Below, piece after piece: positions 44,022 through 50,594 of a DNA stretch of 50,594 bases. Origin of the DNA: Streptacidiphilus carbonis (GTDB taxonomy: Bacteria; Actinomycetota; Actinomycetes; Streptomycetales; Streptomycetaceae); contig NZ_BBPM01000009.1 of NCBI RefSeq assembly GCF_000787775.1, forward strand, positions 133,812-184,405, given 5' to 3'. The notes under the pieces are model-generated. The model was not told where the DNA came from and did no database searches. It saw nothing but the letters and a program-made list of their open reading frames with translations. The number at the start of each line of letters is the position of its first letter. Position 1 is the stretch's first letter. The position numbers and the translations under genes were made by a program.

Positions 44022-44840
44022 GGCCGACCCGAACACCGCGCTGAAGGCGTCGCGGTTGGCGGACGGCGAGGTCCGGTCCCAGACGGCGAAGACGACCTCG
44101 TCGAAGGTGTGCCGGAAGCCTCCCGCGAGGTGGTCGTGGAACGACGCGGCGACCGAGCGGGGGTCGTTGGCGAACACCCCGCAGCCCCAGGCGCCGAGCA
44201 CCAGTCGCCGGACGCCGTGGCCCGCGGCCGCCTCCAGGACCCGTCCCGAGCGGCGCCGCAGCGCCGCCTCGATGCCCGGTCCGGCCTGGAGGTCGCGCCG
44301 CAGAACCTGACCGGCGTTGGGCGCCGGGCAGGTCAGGAAGGACACCGGATACGGCTCGGCCAGCAGGCCGCCGTCCTCGCCGCGGATCACCGGCACGCCG
44401 GGGGACCAGATCACCCGGTCGCTGTAGAGCAGGTCGCCGGAGGCCCGGTGCGCCTCGTAGTACTCGGGCGCCCGCAGCAGGCAGTGGTACAGCAGCGCGT
44501 GCCGGCACAGGTCCTCCTCCTGGGCCCGCGCGCCGCGGACGTACCCGCCGCCGGGGTTCCGCGCGGAGGCGAAGTTCAGCACCGCGACCTCGCCGGGCCC
44601 GGCCGCGTACAGCCGCCGGGCCGCCTCCAGGCTCCCCTCGGCGGTCACCTCGACGCGCAGGTCACCCGCCCCCGCGCCGCCCCGGTCGAGCCGCTCCTCG
44701 GGCAGGTGGCACCGCGTCCCCTCGGCCGCGGCCGCCAGGGCCGGTCCCACCGAGACCTCCGTGCCGTCAGCGGCCGTGTAGTGTCCGGCTGCTGCGATTT
44801 CCTCGTTGACCGTCGCGTACTGACGGAGTCTGCTGCTCAC
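43983..44840 (-). CDS. Bacterial poly(ADP-ribose) glycohydrolase-like macrodomain protein (TIGR02452 type)
   Basis: A 285-aa protein with the PARG signature: NFASARNPGGGYVRGARAQE ending in QEE, that is GGG (residues 97-99), seven residues, then the QEE acid pair (107-109). Further macrodomain segments are VIWSPGVPVIR, VSFLTCPAPNAG and LVLGAWGCGVFANDP. PARG enzymes remove ADP-ribose chains from proteins or nucleic acids. I chose the GTG at 44840; a TTG three codons earlier is possible. No ADP-ribosyltransferase gene lies near. The C-terminus (ARAVPSAPKADAT) derives from an intergenic repeat. Confidence 0.9.
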   Translation of the reverse strand: MSSRLRQYATVNEEIAAAGHYTAADGTEVSVGPALAAAAEGTRCHLPEERLDRGGAGAGDLRVEVTAEGSLEAARRLYAAGPGEVAVLNFASARNPGGGYVRGARAQEEDLCRHALLYHCLLRAPEYYEAHRASGDLLYSDRVIWSPGVPVIRGEDGGLLAEPYPVSFLTCPAPNAGQVLRRDLQAGPGIEAALRRRSGRVLEAAAGHGVRRLVLGAWGCGVFANDPRSVAASFHDHLAGGFRHTFDEVVFAVWDRTSPSANRDAFSAVFGSARAVPSAPKADAT

Positions 44841-44886
44841 GGACGCCAACGCTAGGTGACGACCCGTCGGGCGGGGAAGCTGATTA

Positions 44887-45828
44887 TCAGCGCAGCGCCG
44901 GGAGCTCCAGCCGCAGGGTTCCGGCGTCCGCGTCCAGTACGGCCGGTACGCCCAGCGGGACGGTGAGGCTGGTGGGGCCGTGGCCGAAGCCCAGTTCCCA
45001 GACCACCGGGACGCCCAGCGGGCCCAGCCGTTCCAGCATCAGCCGGCGGATCTGCTCGGGGGAGGGGCGGCAGTCCTGCCAGGAGCCCAGTGCGACGCCG
45101 GCCACGCCGGTCAGCGCTCCCGAGCGCAGCAGTTGGGTGAGCAGCCGGTCCAGCGCGTAGAGGTCCTCGTCCACGTCCTCCAGGAGCAGGATCGCGCCCG
45201 CGAAGCTCCGGCGGGCGAACGGGGTGCCGCGGTCTGCGGCCAGCAGGCTGAGGCAGCCGCCCGCGGTGACTCCGGCCGCCCGGCCCGGGAGCAGGCATTC
45301 GGCGGTCGCGGAGGTCAGCGACTGCACCGACTCGGGCTCGAACAGCGTGCGGCGCAGTCCCTCCGCGGTGGCCGGATCGGCGCCGAACACCGCCGCCGCG
45401 GCCATCGGCCCGTACAGCGTGGACAGCCCGAGCCGGACCGCGAAGGCCTCGTGCAGCGCCGTCGCGTCGCTGTAGCCGACGAAGACCTTGGGCTCGGGCA
45501 GGGCGGCCATCGCGGTCCAGTCCAACTGGTCGACGATCCGCTGCGCGCCGTAGCCGCCGCGCCCGCAGACCACCGCGGCAACGTCGGGATCGAGCCAGGC
45601 CTTCTCCAGGTCGGCGGCGCGGGCGGCGTCCGGGGCGGCCAGGTAGCGCAGCTCCGGGTTTCCCGCCAGTACACCGGGCATCACCTCGACCCGCAGCCCC
45701 CAGGACCGCAGGATCGACACCCCGCGCTCCAGCCGTTCCGGAAGCAGGCTCCCTGACGGTGCGACGACGGCGACCCGGTCCCCGGCAGTGAGCCGACGCG
45801 GTCGTTGCAACGGTGGGACATCGGACAA
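44887..45828 (-). CDS. LD-carboxypeptidase (peptidase family S66)
   Basis: A 313-aa cytoplasmic serine peptidase that trims the terminal D-Ala from tetrapeptides during peptidoglycan recycling. The N-terminus GDRVAVVAPSG, the nucleophile Ser120 in VGYSDATALH, the Glu in LLLEDVDEDLYALDR and the His in ELGFGHGPTS form the family pattern. It starts with TTG at 45828, backed by GGGAG seven bases upstream. It lies 42 bases behind the VanZ-like gene on the same strand and may be co-transcribed; both touch the cell wall. Confidence 0.9.
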   Translation of the reverse strand: MSDVPPLQRPRRLTAGDRVAVVAPSGSLLPERLERGVSILRSWGLRVEVMPGVLAGNPELRYLAAPDAARAADLEKAWLDPDVAAVVCGRGGYGAQRIVDQLDWTAMAALPEPKVFVGYSDATALHEAFAVRLGLSTLYGPMAAAAVFGADPATAEGLRRTLFEPESVQSLTSATAECLLPGRAAGVTAGGCLSLLAADRGTPFARRSFAGAILLLEDVDEDLYALDRLLTQLLRSGALTGVAGVALGSWQDCRPSPEQIRRLMLERLGPLGVPVVWELGFGHGPTSLTVPLGVPAVLDADAGTLRLELPALR

Positions 45829-45870
45829 CGTTTCAGCTCCCGGTACGGTGGCGGCAACGCCACCGTACCG

Positions 45871-46665
45871 TCACCCCCGGCCGGGGCGCCTCCGCCGTAC
45901 CACGTCCACCTGGCGCTGCCACCAGTGCCGGTGGTCCGGGTGCATCCGCAGCGAGAACCTGCGTCCCAGCGGCAGATAGCCGAGCGCCGCGCCGAGGGCT
46001 GCGAGGATGACGTCGTCGATGTCGAAGGAGCGCCCCTCGACGAAGAAGTGCTGCGCGATCTCCAGCATCAGCACCGCGAGCGAGCAGATCAGCACCACCC
46101 GCAGCAGGCCGCGGGCGCGTGGTGTGATCACCGGCAGCAGCAGCCCGAAGGGGACGCCGATCAGGATGTTCCCGCCGATCTGCAGCAGGGCCTCGCGCAC
46201 CGACGGCTGGTCCAGGTAGAGCCTGATCGACGTCCCCGGATGCAGATTGGTGTGCGCGATGCCCACCGACGCGGGGGAGGGGGTGAGCGTCAGCTTGACG
46301 ATCACCGCAGCGCACACCGCGAGCCCGAGCAGCGCCACCGTCCCGACCACGGCACGGGCCAGCCTGCGGCCCAGACCTCTGGCGCGGGAAGCCTTCGGGG
46401 GCCTGGACGGCTTCGCACCCGAGGCGTCCTTCCCTTTCAGGAGCCCTTTCACGGGCCCTTTCACGGGCCCCTTCGCGGGCGCTTTCGCGGGCCCTTTCGC
46501 AAGCGGGGCGGCCGGCCCACGCCGCCGCCGCTGGAACAATTCCCGCCCGGGCAGCGCGAACGCCGCCCGCTGCGTTCCGCCGCTGCCCCTGCTCCCGCCC
46601 TTGCCCCCGCCCTTGTCCCCGCCTGCGGCGGCCACGCTCCCCACTGTCGTGACCATGCGCCTCAT
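45871..46665 (-). CDS. VanZ-like membrane protein with repeat-rich N-terminal tail
   Basis: A 264-aa protein. The C-terminal 160 residues have four hydrophobic helices (AVVGTVALLGLAVCAAVIV; ILIGVPFGLLLPVI; VVLICSLAVLMLEIAQHFFV; VILAALGAALGYLPL) and the VanZ hallmark EIAQHFFVEGRSFDIDDVI. VanZ relatives affect teicoplanin resistance and wall-related processes by an unknown route. The N-terminal 100 residues are basic, with a Lys-Gly-Pro-Ala/Val repeat. GAGGAGG precedes the ATG at 46665. Confidence 0.85.
   Translation of the reverse strand: MRRMVTTVGSVAAAGGDKGGGKGGSRGSGGTQRAAFALPGRELFQRRRRGPAAPLAKGPAKAPAKGPVKGPVKGLLKGKDASGAKPSRPPKASRARGLGRRLARAVVGTVALLGLAVCAAVIVKLTLTPSPASVGIAHTNLHPGTSIRLYLDQPSVREALLQIGGNILIGVPFGLLLPVITPRARGLLRVVLICSLAVLMLEIAQHFFVEGRSFDIDDVILAALGAALGYLPLGRRFSLRMHPDHRHWWQRQVDVVRRRRPGRG
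46444..46503 (-). repeat. Five 12-base tandem repeats within the VanZ-like gene
   Basis: Units of CCCTTTC(A/G)CGGG occur at 46444, 46456, 46468, 46480 and 46492, with a degenerate sixth unit before. On the coding strand each encodes four residues of the form KGP(A/V), one changed to KAPA. The unit preserves the frame, so copy number can vary without breaking the gene. Confidence 0.85.
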
Positions 46666-46842
46666 CGACCGGCCTCCTCATCACCCACCGGCGGTCCTCC
46701 GCCCCGCAGCGGCCTCTACCCGAAGCGGCTGCCTCCATGTCGGAATCCGCGCCGGCCTTGGTGTAGAGGACCCCTCGGTCCCTCCGACTGACGGGTGAGG
46801 CGCATCCGACCCGGATCCGCCGCCCGAACCGAGGAGCACACC

Positions 46843-47337
46843 ATGTCCGCCCCTGCCACCCAGCCGCACACCGACCCGACCGGCACCCGGCGTCCCTCCG
46901 CTCGCACCAGCCGACTGCTGCTCACCGCCGCAGCGGCCACCCTGACCGCCTCCGTCGTCGCCGAACTCCTGGCCGCCGCCGCCCGTGGCCTCGGCGTCAC
47001 ACTCTCGGCGGGTGAGCACGGCGCCGCCCACGCCGGCGCCCTCGGCGTCGGCGCGTTGGCCACCGGCGTCCTGATCTGCTGCTTCTGGGGCACGCTGCTC
47101 GCCGCCATGCTCAATCTCAGGGCCGGCCGCCCGCGTCGGACCTTCACCAGGATCACGGTCGTCCTCACCGCCCTCTCCCTGGCCGGTCCCCTCAGCGCCA
47201 CTGCCACGCCGGGCGCCAGGGCGACCCTGGTGGCCGGCCACCTCCTGGCCGCGTCCATCGTCATCCCCCTGGTCTCCCGGGCCCTCCCGGCGACCGTCAG
47301 CGAGGAGAGGTTCGTCACCCGTCCGGGTTACAAGTGA
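46843..47337 (+). CDS. Small integral membrane protein, DUF6069 type
   Basis: A 164-aa protein with four hydrophobic helices (LLLTAAAATLTASVVAELLA; ALGVGALATGVLICCFWG then TLLAAMLN; ITVVLTALSLAGPLS; LVAGHLLAASIVIPLVSRAL), as in the actinobacterial DUF6069 family. GAGGAGCACACC precedes the ATG at 46843; the frame opens upstream at 46795. It diverges from the VanZ-like gene. Function unknown. Confidence 0.8.
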   Translation: MSAPATQPHTDPTGTRRPSARTSRLLLTAAAATLTASVVAELLAAAARGLGVTLSAGEHGAAHAGALGVGALATGVLICCFWGTLLAAMLNLRAGRPRRTFTRITVVLTALSLAGPLSATATPGARATLVAGHLLAASIVIPLVSRALPATVSEERFVTRPGYK

Positions 47338-47406
47338 CGACGGCATATTCAGCCCCCCTGTTCGCCAACTACAGTGAGGTTCCGTTCCGTTGGTGGAGGT
47401 GGGCTG

Positions 47407-47736
47407 GTGTACGGCGATTCGCGCCTGACCGTCCTCGTCCTGGACGGACGCAGTACGGCGCAGCTGCTACTGGCCGGGGAGGTCGACCTCGGAGCCACCC
47501 CGATGCTGGAGCAGGCGGTCGCCAGCGTGCTGCGGGACAGTGCGGTGCGGCGGATCGAGTTGGACGTCGCCCTGGTCCGGTTCTGCGACGCCGGGGGGCT
47601 CAGCGCGTTGCTCGCGTCACACCGGCTGGCCGCCCTGCGCCAGGTCCCGCTGTACCTGATCCAGGTGCGGGCGACGCTCCAGAAGGTGCTGGACGCGGCC
47701 GGACTGGACGAACTGCTGGCCCGTCCGCCCGACTAG
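47407..47736 (+). CDS. STAS-domain protein, anti-sigma-factor-antagonist-like, without the phosphorylatable Ser
   Basis: A 109-aa STAS domain. QLLLAGEVDLGATPMLEQAV and VRFCDAGGLSALLASHRLAA align with SpoIIAA/RsbV. In classical antagonists the second segment reads D-S-S-G with a Ser that is phosphorylated by the anti-sigma kinase; here it is DAGG (residues 61-64), so that switch seems absent. It may be constitutively active, or act in another type of partner switch. The GTG start at 47407 follows GGAGGTGGG. No kinase or sigma factor is adjacent. Confidence 0.85.
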   Translation: MYGDSRLTVLVLDGRSTAQLLLAGEVDLGATPMLEQAVASVLRDSAVRRIELDVALVRFCDAGGLSALLASHRLAALRQVPLYLIQVRATLQKVLDAAGLDELLARPPD

Positions 47737-47782
47737 GGACGCGTCTCGCCATGCCTTCGACAAGTGAACGCTGCACCGCGTA

Positions 47783-47812
47783 TTGACGACTCATCAGCTT
47801 CAGGCTGACACT
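47783..47812 (+). promoter_or_regulatory. Promoter of the GH16 gene
   Basis: TTGACG (47783-47788), an 18-base spacer and GACACT (47807-47812) face right, about 110 bases ahead of the ATG. The -35 again sits in a TGACG-ACT-CATCA inverted repeat like those at 33066 and 38495. The -10 match is modest. Confidence 0.45.
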
Positions 47813-47842
47813 GCGTTACGCGTTCCGGAACCGTGCATCAGT

Positions 47843-47864
47843 GAATTGGAAGCGCTCTCAATTC
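47843..47864. promoter_or_regulatory. LacI-type operator upstream of the GH16 gene
   Basis: A 22-base near-perfect palindrome whose centre reads TTGGAAGCGCTCTCAA, flanked by GAA and TTC; only two symmetric pairs mismatch. The AGCGCT core and the overall pattern are close to the operators of LacI-family regulators such as streptomycete CebR (TGGGAGCGCTCCCA). It lies about 30 bases past the -10, a position for repression, and the LacI gene at 49457 is the obvious binder. Confidence 0.75.
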
Positions 47865-47923
47865 GCTGAACCGAAGGAAGAGGCAGCAGCAGCTTTTACT
47901 TTCCTAAGCCTGGAGGGTTCCCC

Positions 47924-49420
47924 ATGCGCAGAACCACCCTTCCGCGCCCCCACCGCGCGCCGTTCCGCCGTCGGACGGCGGCACTGCTCACCGCCCTCGC
48001 GTTGCCGCTGGCGGGGGCGCTCGCCCTGACCGCCAGCTCCGGCAGCGCCTCCGCCGCCGTGCCGTCCGCGCCCGCCGGCTGGACCACGGCGTTCAGCGAC
48101 GACTTCAACGGTGCCGCCGGCACCGGCCTCTCCACCGCGAACTGGCTCTACGACACCGGCACCGGCTACGCCGGCGGCGCCGGGAACTGGGGCACCGGCG
48201 AGGTCGAGACGGCGACCAACTCCACGACCAACGTCTACCAGGACGGCTCCGGCCACCTGGTCATCAAGCCGGTCCGGGACGCCTCGGGCAACTGGACCTC
48301 GGGCCGGGTCGAGACCCAGCGCACCGACTTCGCCGCGCCGGCCGGCGGCGAGCTGGAGCTCAGCGCCAGCCTGGAGCAGCCCGCCCCCGCCTCCGGCAGC
48401 GGCTACTGGCCCGCCTTCTGGGCCCTCGGCGCGGCCGCCCGTCCGGTCGGCGCCACCAACTGGCCCGGCATCGGCGAGCTGGACATCATGGAGGACGTCA
48501 ACGCCCTCAGTGAGCACTCCACCACCCTGCACTGCGGCGTCGACCCCGGCGGCCCCTGCAACGAGACCACCGGAATCGGCAGCGGGCTGCAGGCCTGCTC
48601 CGGCTGCCAGACCGGCTACCACACCTACTCGGTGATCCTGGACCGCACCGACACCGCCTCCGAGCAGCTGCGCTTCTACCTCGACGGCGCCCAGACCTTC
48701 ACCGTCAACGAGAGCCAGGTCCCGGTCGCCACCTGGCAGGCCGCGGTCGACCACGGCTTCTTCGCCATCTTCAACGTCGCCATCGGCGGTGCCTACCCCA
48801 ACGCCATCTGCGGCTGCACCTCGCCGTCGGCCGCGACCAGCTCCGGGGCGGGGATGAACGTCGACTGGTTCGCCGCCTACGAGAAGGCCGCCGGCGGAAC
48901 CACCACGACGCCCACGCCCACCCCGACACCCACGCCCACACCGACCCCGACCGGCGGCTCCGGCGGCGGCAGCAGCTGCACCACCACGGCCGTCTCCGAC
49001 ATCTCCGCCGACTGCTTCAGCGCGCACCAGGGCACCGCTACCGTCCAGGCGGCGACCGGTGACACCGACCCGACCGGCGTCGACGGCAACCAGGTGGCCC
49101 AACTGTCCAACGGGGCCTGGCTCAAGTACTCCGGCGTCGACTTCGGCAGCGCCGGGTCCAGCCAGTTCCACGCCAGAGTGGCCTCGGGCGCGGCGGGCGG
49201 CGTCAGCGGGCTGGTCGAAGTGGTGCTGGACAGCCCGACCAACGCGCCGATCGGCAGCTTCGCCGTGGGCAGCACCGGGGGCTGGTCCACCTGGACCACG
49301 GTCCCGGCCAACATCGCCAGGACCACCGGCACCCATGACGTCTACCTGGAGTTCGTCTCCGGCGCGCCGGGCAATCCGCCGTATGTGAGCGTCCACTACG
49401 TCAGCTTCCCGACCCAGTGA
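47924..49420 (+). CDS. Secreted GH16 beta-glucanase with C-terminal carbohydrate-binding module
   Basis: A 498-aa exported glucanase. A long signal peptide (RRRTAALLTALALPLAGALA, cleaved near SASAA, residue 45) leads to a GH16 jelly-roll (55-320) with the catalytic GELDIMED: Glu185 nucleophile, Asp187, Glu190 acid/base. WNVGG-type segments read here as FNVAIGGAYPNA. A Thr-Pro linker of about 20 residues follows and then a CBM6-like module (CFSAHQGTATVQAATGD to the end). It should cut beta-1,3 or mixed-linkage glucans such as laminarin or fungal wall glucan. The TP linker is encoded by a simple-sequence run. Confidence 0.92.
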   Translation: MRRTTLPRPHRAPFRRRTAALLTALALPLAGALALTASSGSASAAVPSAPAGWTTAFSDDFNGAAGTGLSTANWLYDTGTGYAGGAGNWGTGEVETATNSTTNVYQDGSGHLVIKPVRDASGNWTSGRVETQRTDFAAPAGGELELSASLEQPAPASGSGYWPAFWALGAAARPVGATNWPGIGELDIMEDVNALSEHSTTLHCGVDPGGPCNETTGIGSGLQACSGCQTGYHTYSVILDRTDTASEQLRFYLDGAQTFTVNESQVPVATWQAAVDHGFFAIFNVAIGGAYPNAICGCTSPSAATSSGAGMNVDWFAAYEKAAGGTTTTPTPTPTPTPTPTPTGGSGGGSSCTTTAVSDISADCFSAHQGTATVQAATGDTDPTGVDGNQVAQLSNGAWLKYSGVDFGSAGSSQFHARVASGAAGGVSGLVEVVLDSPTNAPIGSFAVGSTGGWSTWTTVPANIARTTGTHDVYLEFVSGAPGNPPYVSVHYVSFPTQ

Positions 49421-49456
49421 GCCGCACGCCCTGACGGCAGCAAGGGCCCCCGCCGA

Positions 49457-50530
49457 TCAGCTGGACGCGCGGACGACCAGCTCGGCGGGGGTCACCACCG
49501 GGGCCAGCCCGGCTGCCGCCCCCGTGTTGCCGTCGAAGGTCAGCTGGAGCCGGGTGAGCAGCAGCCGGGCCATCAACCGGCCCATCCCTTCGATGTCCTG
49601 ACGCACCGTCGTCAGCGGCGGCGACGCCCACTGCGCCGCGGTGTCGCCGTCGTCGAAGCCCACCACGGCGACGTCCTCCGGTACGCGCAGCCCGCGTTCC
49701 GCGAGGACCGCCATCGCGCCCGCCGCCATCAGGTCCGAGCAGGCGAACACCGCGTCCGGGCGGTCGTCCCCGCCGCGGTCCAGCAGCTCCGCCATCGCCC
49801 GCCGTCCCCCCTCGGCGGTGAAGTCGCCCTCGGCGACCAGGGCCGGGTCCGCCTGCGGCAGGACGTCCCGGTAGCCCGAGAGCCGGTCCAGCGCCGAGGC
49901 CTGGTCCAGCGGTCCGGTGATCACGGCGATCCGCTGCCGCCCGCGCTCGCGCAGATGCCGTACCGCGGCCTGCGCACCGCCCCGGTTGTCGGTGTCGACA
50001 TACAGCGGCGCGGCGCCGGTGGGCTCCCAGCCCGGCCGGCCGCCGTAGACGGTGGGCAGGCCCAGCCCGTCCACGATCGCGGGCAGCGGGTCGTCGTTGT
50101 GCACCGAGAAGATCAGCGCGCCGTCCACATGCCCCGCCGCCAGATAACGTCCGACCTGGGCGTAGTCCCCCGCCTCGGTCACCAGCAGCAGCACCAGCTG
50201 CACCGCCGAGGCGGACAGCTCCCGGCCGATGCCGCGCAGCTGCCGTGCGAAGAACGGGTCGGAGAACACCCGGCTCTCCGGCTCCGCGACCACCACCGCC
50301 ACCGCGTCATGGCGGCGGGTCATCAGCGCCCGGGCCGCCGGATTGGGCACATACCCCAGCTCGTCGACGGCCTGGCGCACCTTCACCTGGATCTCGGACC
50401 GCACTCCGGCCCCGCCGTTGACCACCCGGGACGCGGTGGCGCGGGACACCCCCGCCAGCGCGGCGACCTCCTGAAGCGTCGGCCGCCACGCCCGGACCGG
50501 GGCCCCGTGCTGTTCCTCCGGCTGCGTCAT
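49457..50530 (-). CDS. LacI family transcriptional regulator
   Basis: A 357-aa regulator. Helix-turn-helix and hinge: TLQEVAALAGVSRATASRVV, then VRQAVDELGYVPNPAARALM. The periplasmic-binding-like domain follows (VFSDPFFARQLRGIGREL, DGALIFSV, GFDDGDTAAQWASPPLTTVR with the usual QDIEGMG). It lies convergent to the GH16 gene. It likely senses a glucan-derived oligosaccharide and represses that gene through the 47843 operator. Confidence 0.92.
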   Translation of the reverse strand: MTQPEEQHGAPVRAWRPTLQEVAALAGVSRATASRVVNGGAGVRSEIQVKVRQAVDELGYVPNPAARALMTRRHDAVAVVVAEPESRVFSDPFFARQLRGIGRELSASAVQLVLLLVTEAGDYAQVGRYLAAGHVDGALIFSVHNDDPLPAIVDGLGLPTVYGGRPGWEPTGAAPLYVDTDNRGGAQAAVRHLRERGRQRIAVITGPLDQASALDRLSGYRDVLPQADPALVAEGDFTAEGGRRAMAELLDRGGDDRPDAVFACSDLMAAGAMAVLAERGLRVPEDVAVVGFDDGDTAAQWASPPLTTVRQDIEGMGRLMARLLLTRLQLTFDGNTGAAAGLAPVVTPAELVVRASS

Positions 50531-50555
50531 TGCCCAATCATCGCACCGCGAACGC

Positions 50556-50591
50556 CGTTCGTTACGACGTAGGCTGCTCCTTGAACGAACG
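50556..50591. repeat. Inverted repeat upstream of the LacI gene
   Basis: CGTTCGTT (50556-50563) and AACGAACG (50584-50591) are exact inverted copies 20 bases apart; GAACGCCG also occurs at both ends. It lies in the LacI 5' region at the window edge, so the promoter cannot be judged. It differs from the 47843 operator. Confidence 0.5.
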
Positions 50592-50594
50592 CCG

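Noticed and set aside
48903-48952. CRISPR-like short repeats
   Set aside because: They are the simple-sequence codons for the Thr-Pro linker of the GH16 enzyme, with no spacers of regular length.

Overview
This high-GC (roughly 72-74%) window looks like the chromosome of a streptomycete-type actinobacterium (Streptomyces, Streptacidiphilus or Kitasatospora). The signs are strong third-position GC bias, frequent GTG starts with 4-base stop/start overlaps, many one-component regulators, Tat-exported enzymes and lipoproteins, a PaaABCDE cluster, and a copy of what I remember as a dispersed streptomycete intergenic repeat near 43.9 kb. The genus is inference. I saw no rRNA, tRNA, CRISPR, prophage or insertion sequence.

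Left part (1-11.6 kb): small independent units. These are a TetR regulator, a secreted NlpC/P60 peptidase, an unrecognised helical protein, two VOC (glyoxalase-fold) genes, and a protein-kinase-like gene split by an apparent one-base deletion. Next to it are a coupled pair of tiny genes (one with a cysteine cluster) and a divergent GntR/UTRA regulator. Then come an unrecognised 455-aa protein, an HD-domain protein and a classic divergent pair of MmyB-type regulator and short-chain dehydrogenase.

Centre-left (11.6-25.8 kb): the most coherent block, a pectin and galacturonate utilisation locus. Leftward run two secreted pectin methylesterases, one fused to a GH28 polygalacturonase. Rightward runs a tightly packed nine-gene operon: FCD-type GntR regulator, DHDPS-family sugar-acid dehydratase/aldolase, IlvD/Edd dehydratase, a four-gene ABC importer, a Tat-exported GH28 enzyme and a uronate-dehydrogenase-like protein. 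The divergent promoters each show a near-consensus -35/-10 with a 17-base spacer, and each carries one copy of the same operator-like sequence at the expected start site, in the same orientation relative to transcription. The likely logic is de-esterify pectin, cut it, import the product, oxidise galacturonate, then dehydrate towards alpha-ketoglutarate semialdehyde.

Centre-right (25.8-39.8 kb): a phenylacetate unit (paaI-paaK leftward, paaABCDE rightward) around a palindrome that overlaps the paaI -10. After it come an MmcQ/YjbR protein, an MFS exporter, a threonine-dehydratase-like enzyme, the remnant of a HAD hydrolase, a deazaflavin-dependent reductase and an exported flavoprotein oxidase related to class II cholesterol oxidases.

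Right part (38.6-50.6 kb): a ROK regulator diverges from a four-gene operon of two Gfo/Idh/MocA dehydrogenases and two TIM-barrel isomerase/epimerases, probably an oxidative route for an unknown sugar or glycoside. There follow a poly(ADP-ribose)-glycohydrolase-like macrodomain protein, an LD-carboxypeptidase, a VanZ-like membrane protein with a repeat-rich cytoplasmic tail, a DUF6069-type membrane protein, a STAS protein lacking the phosphorylatable serine, and a secreted GH16 beta-glucanase with a LacI-type operator and a convergent LacI regulator.
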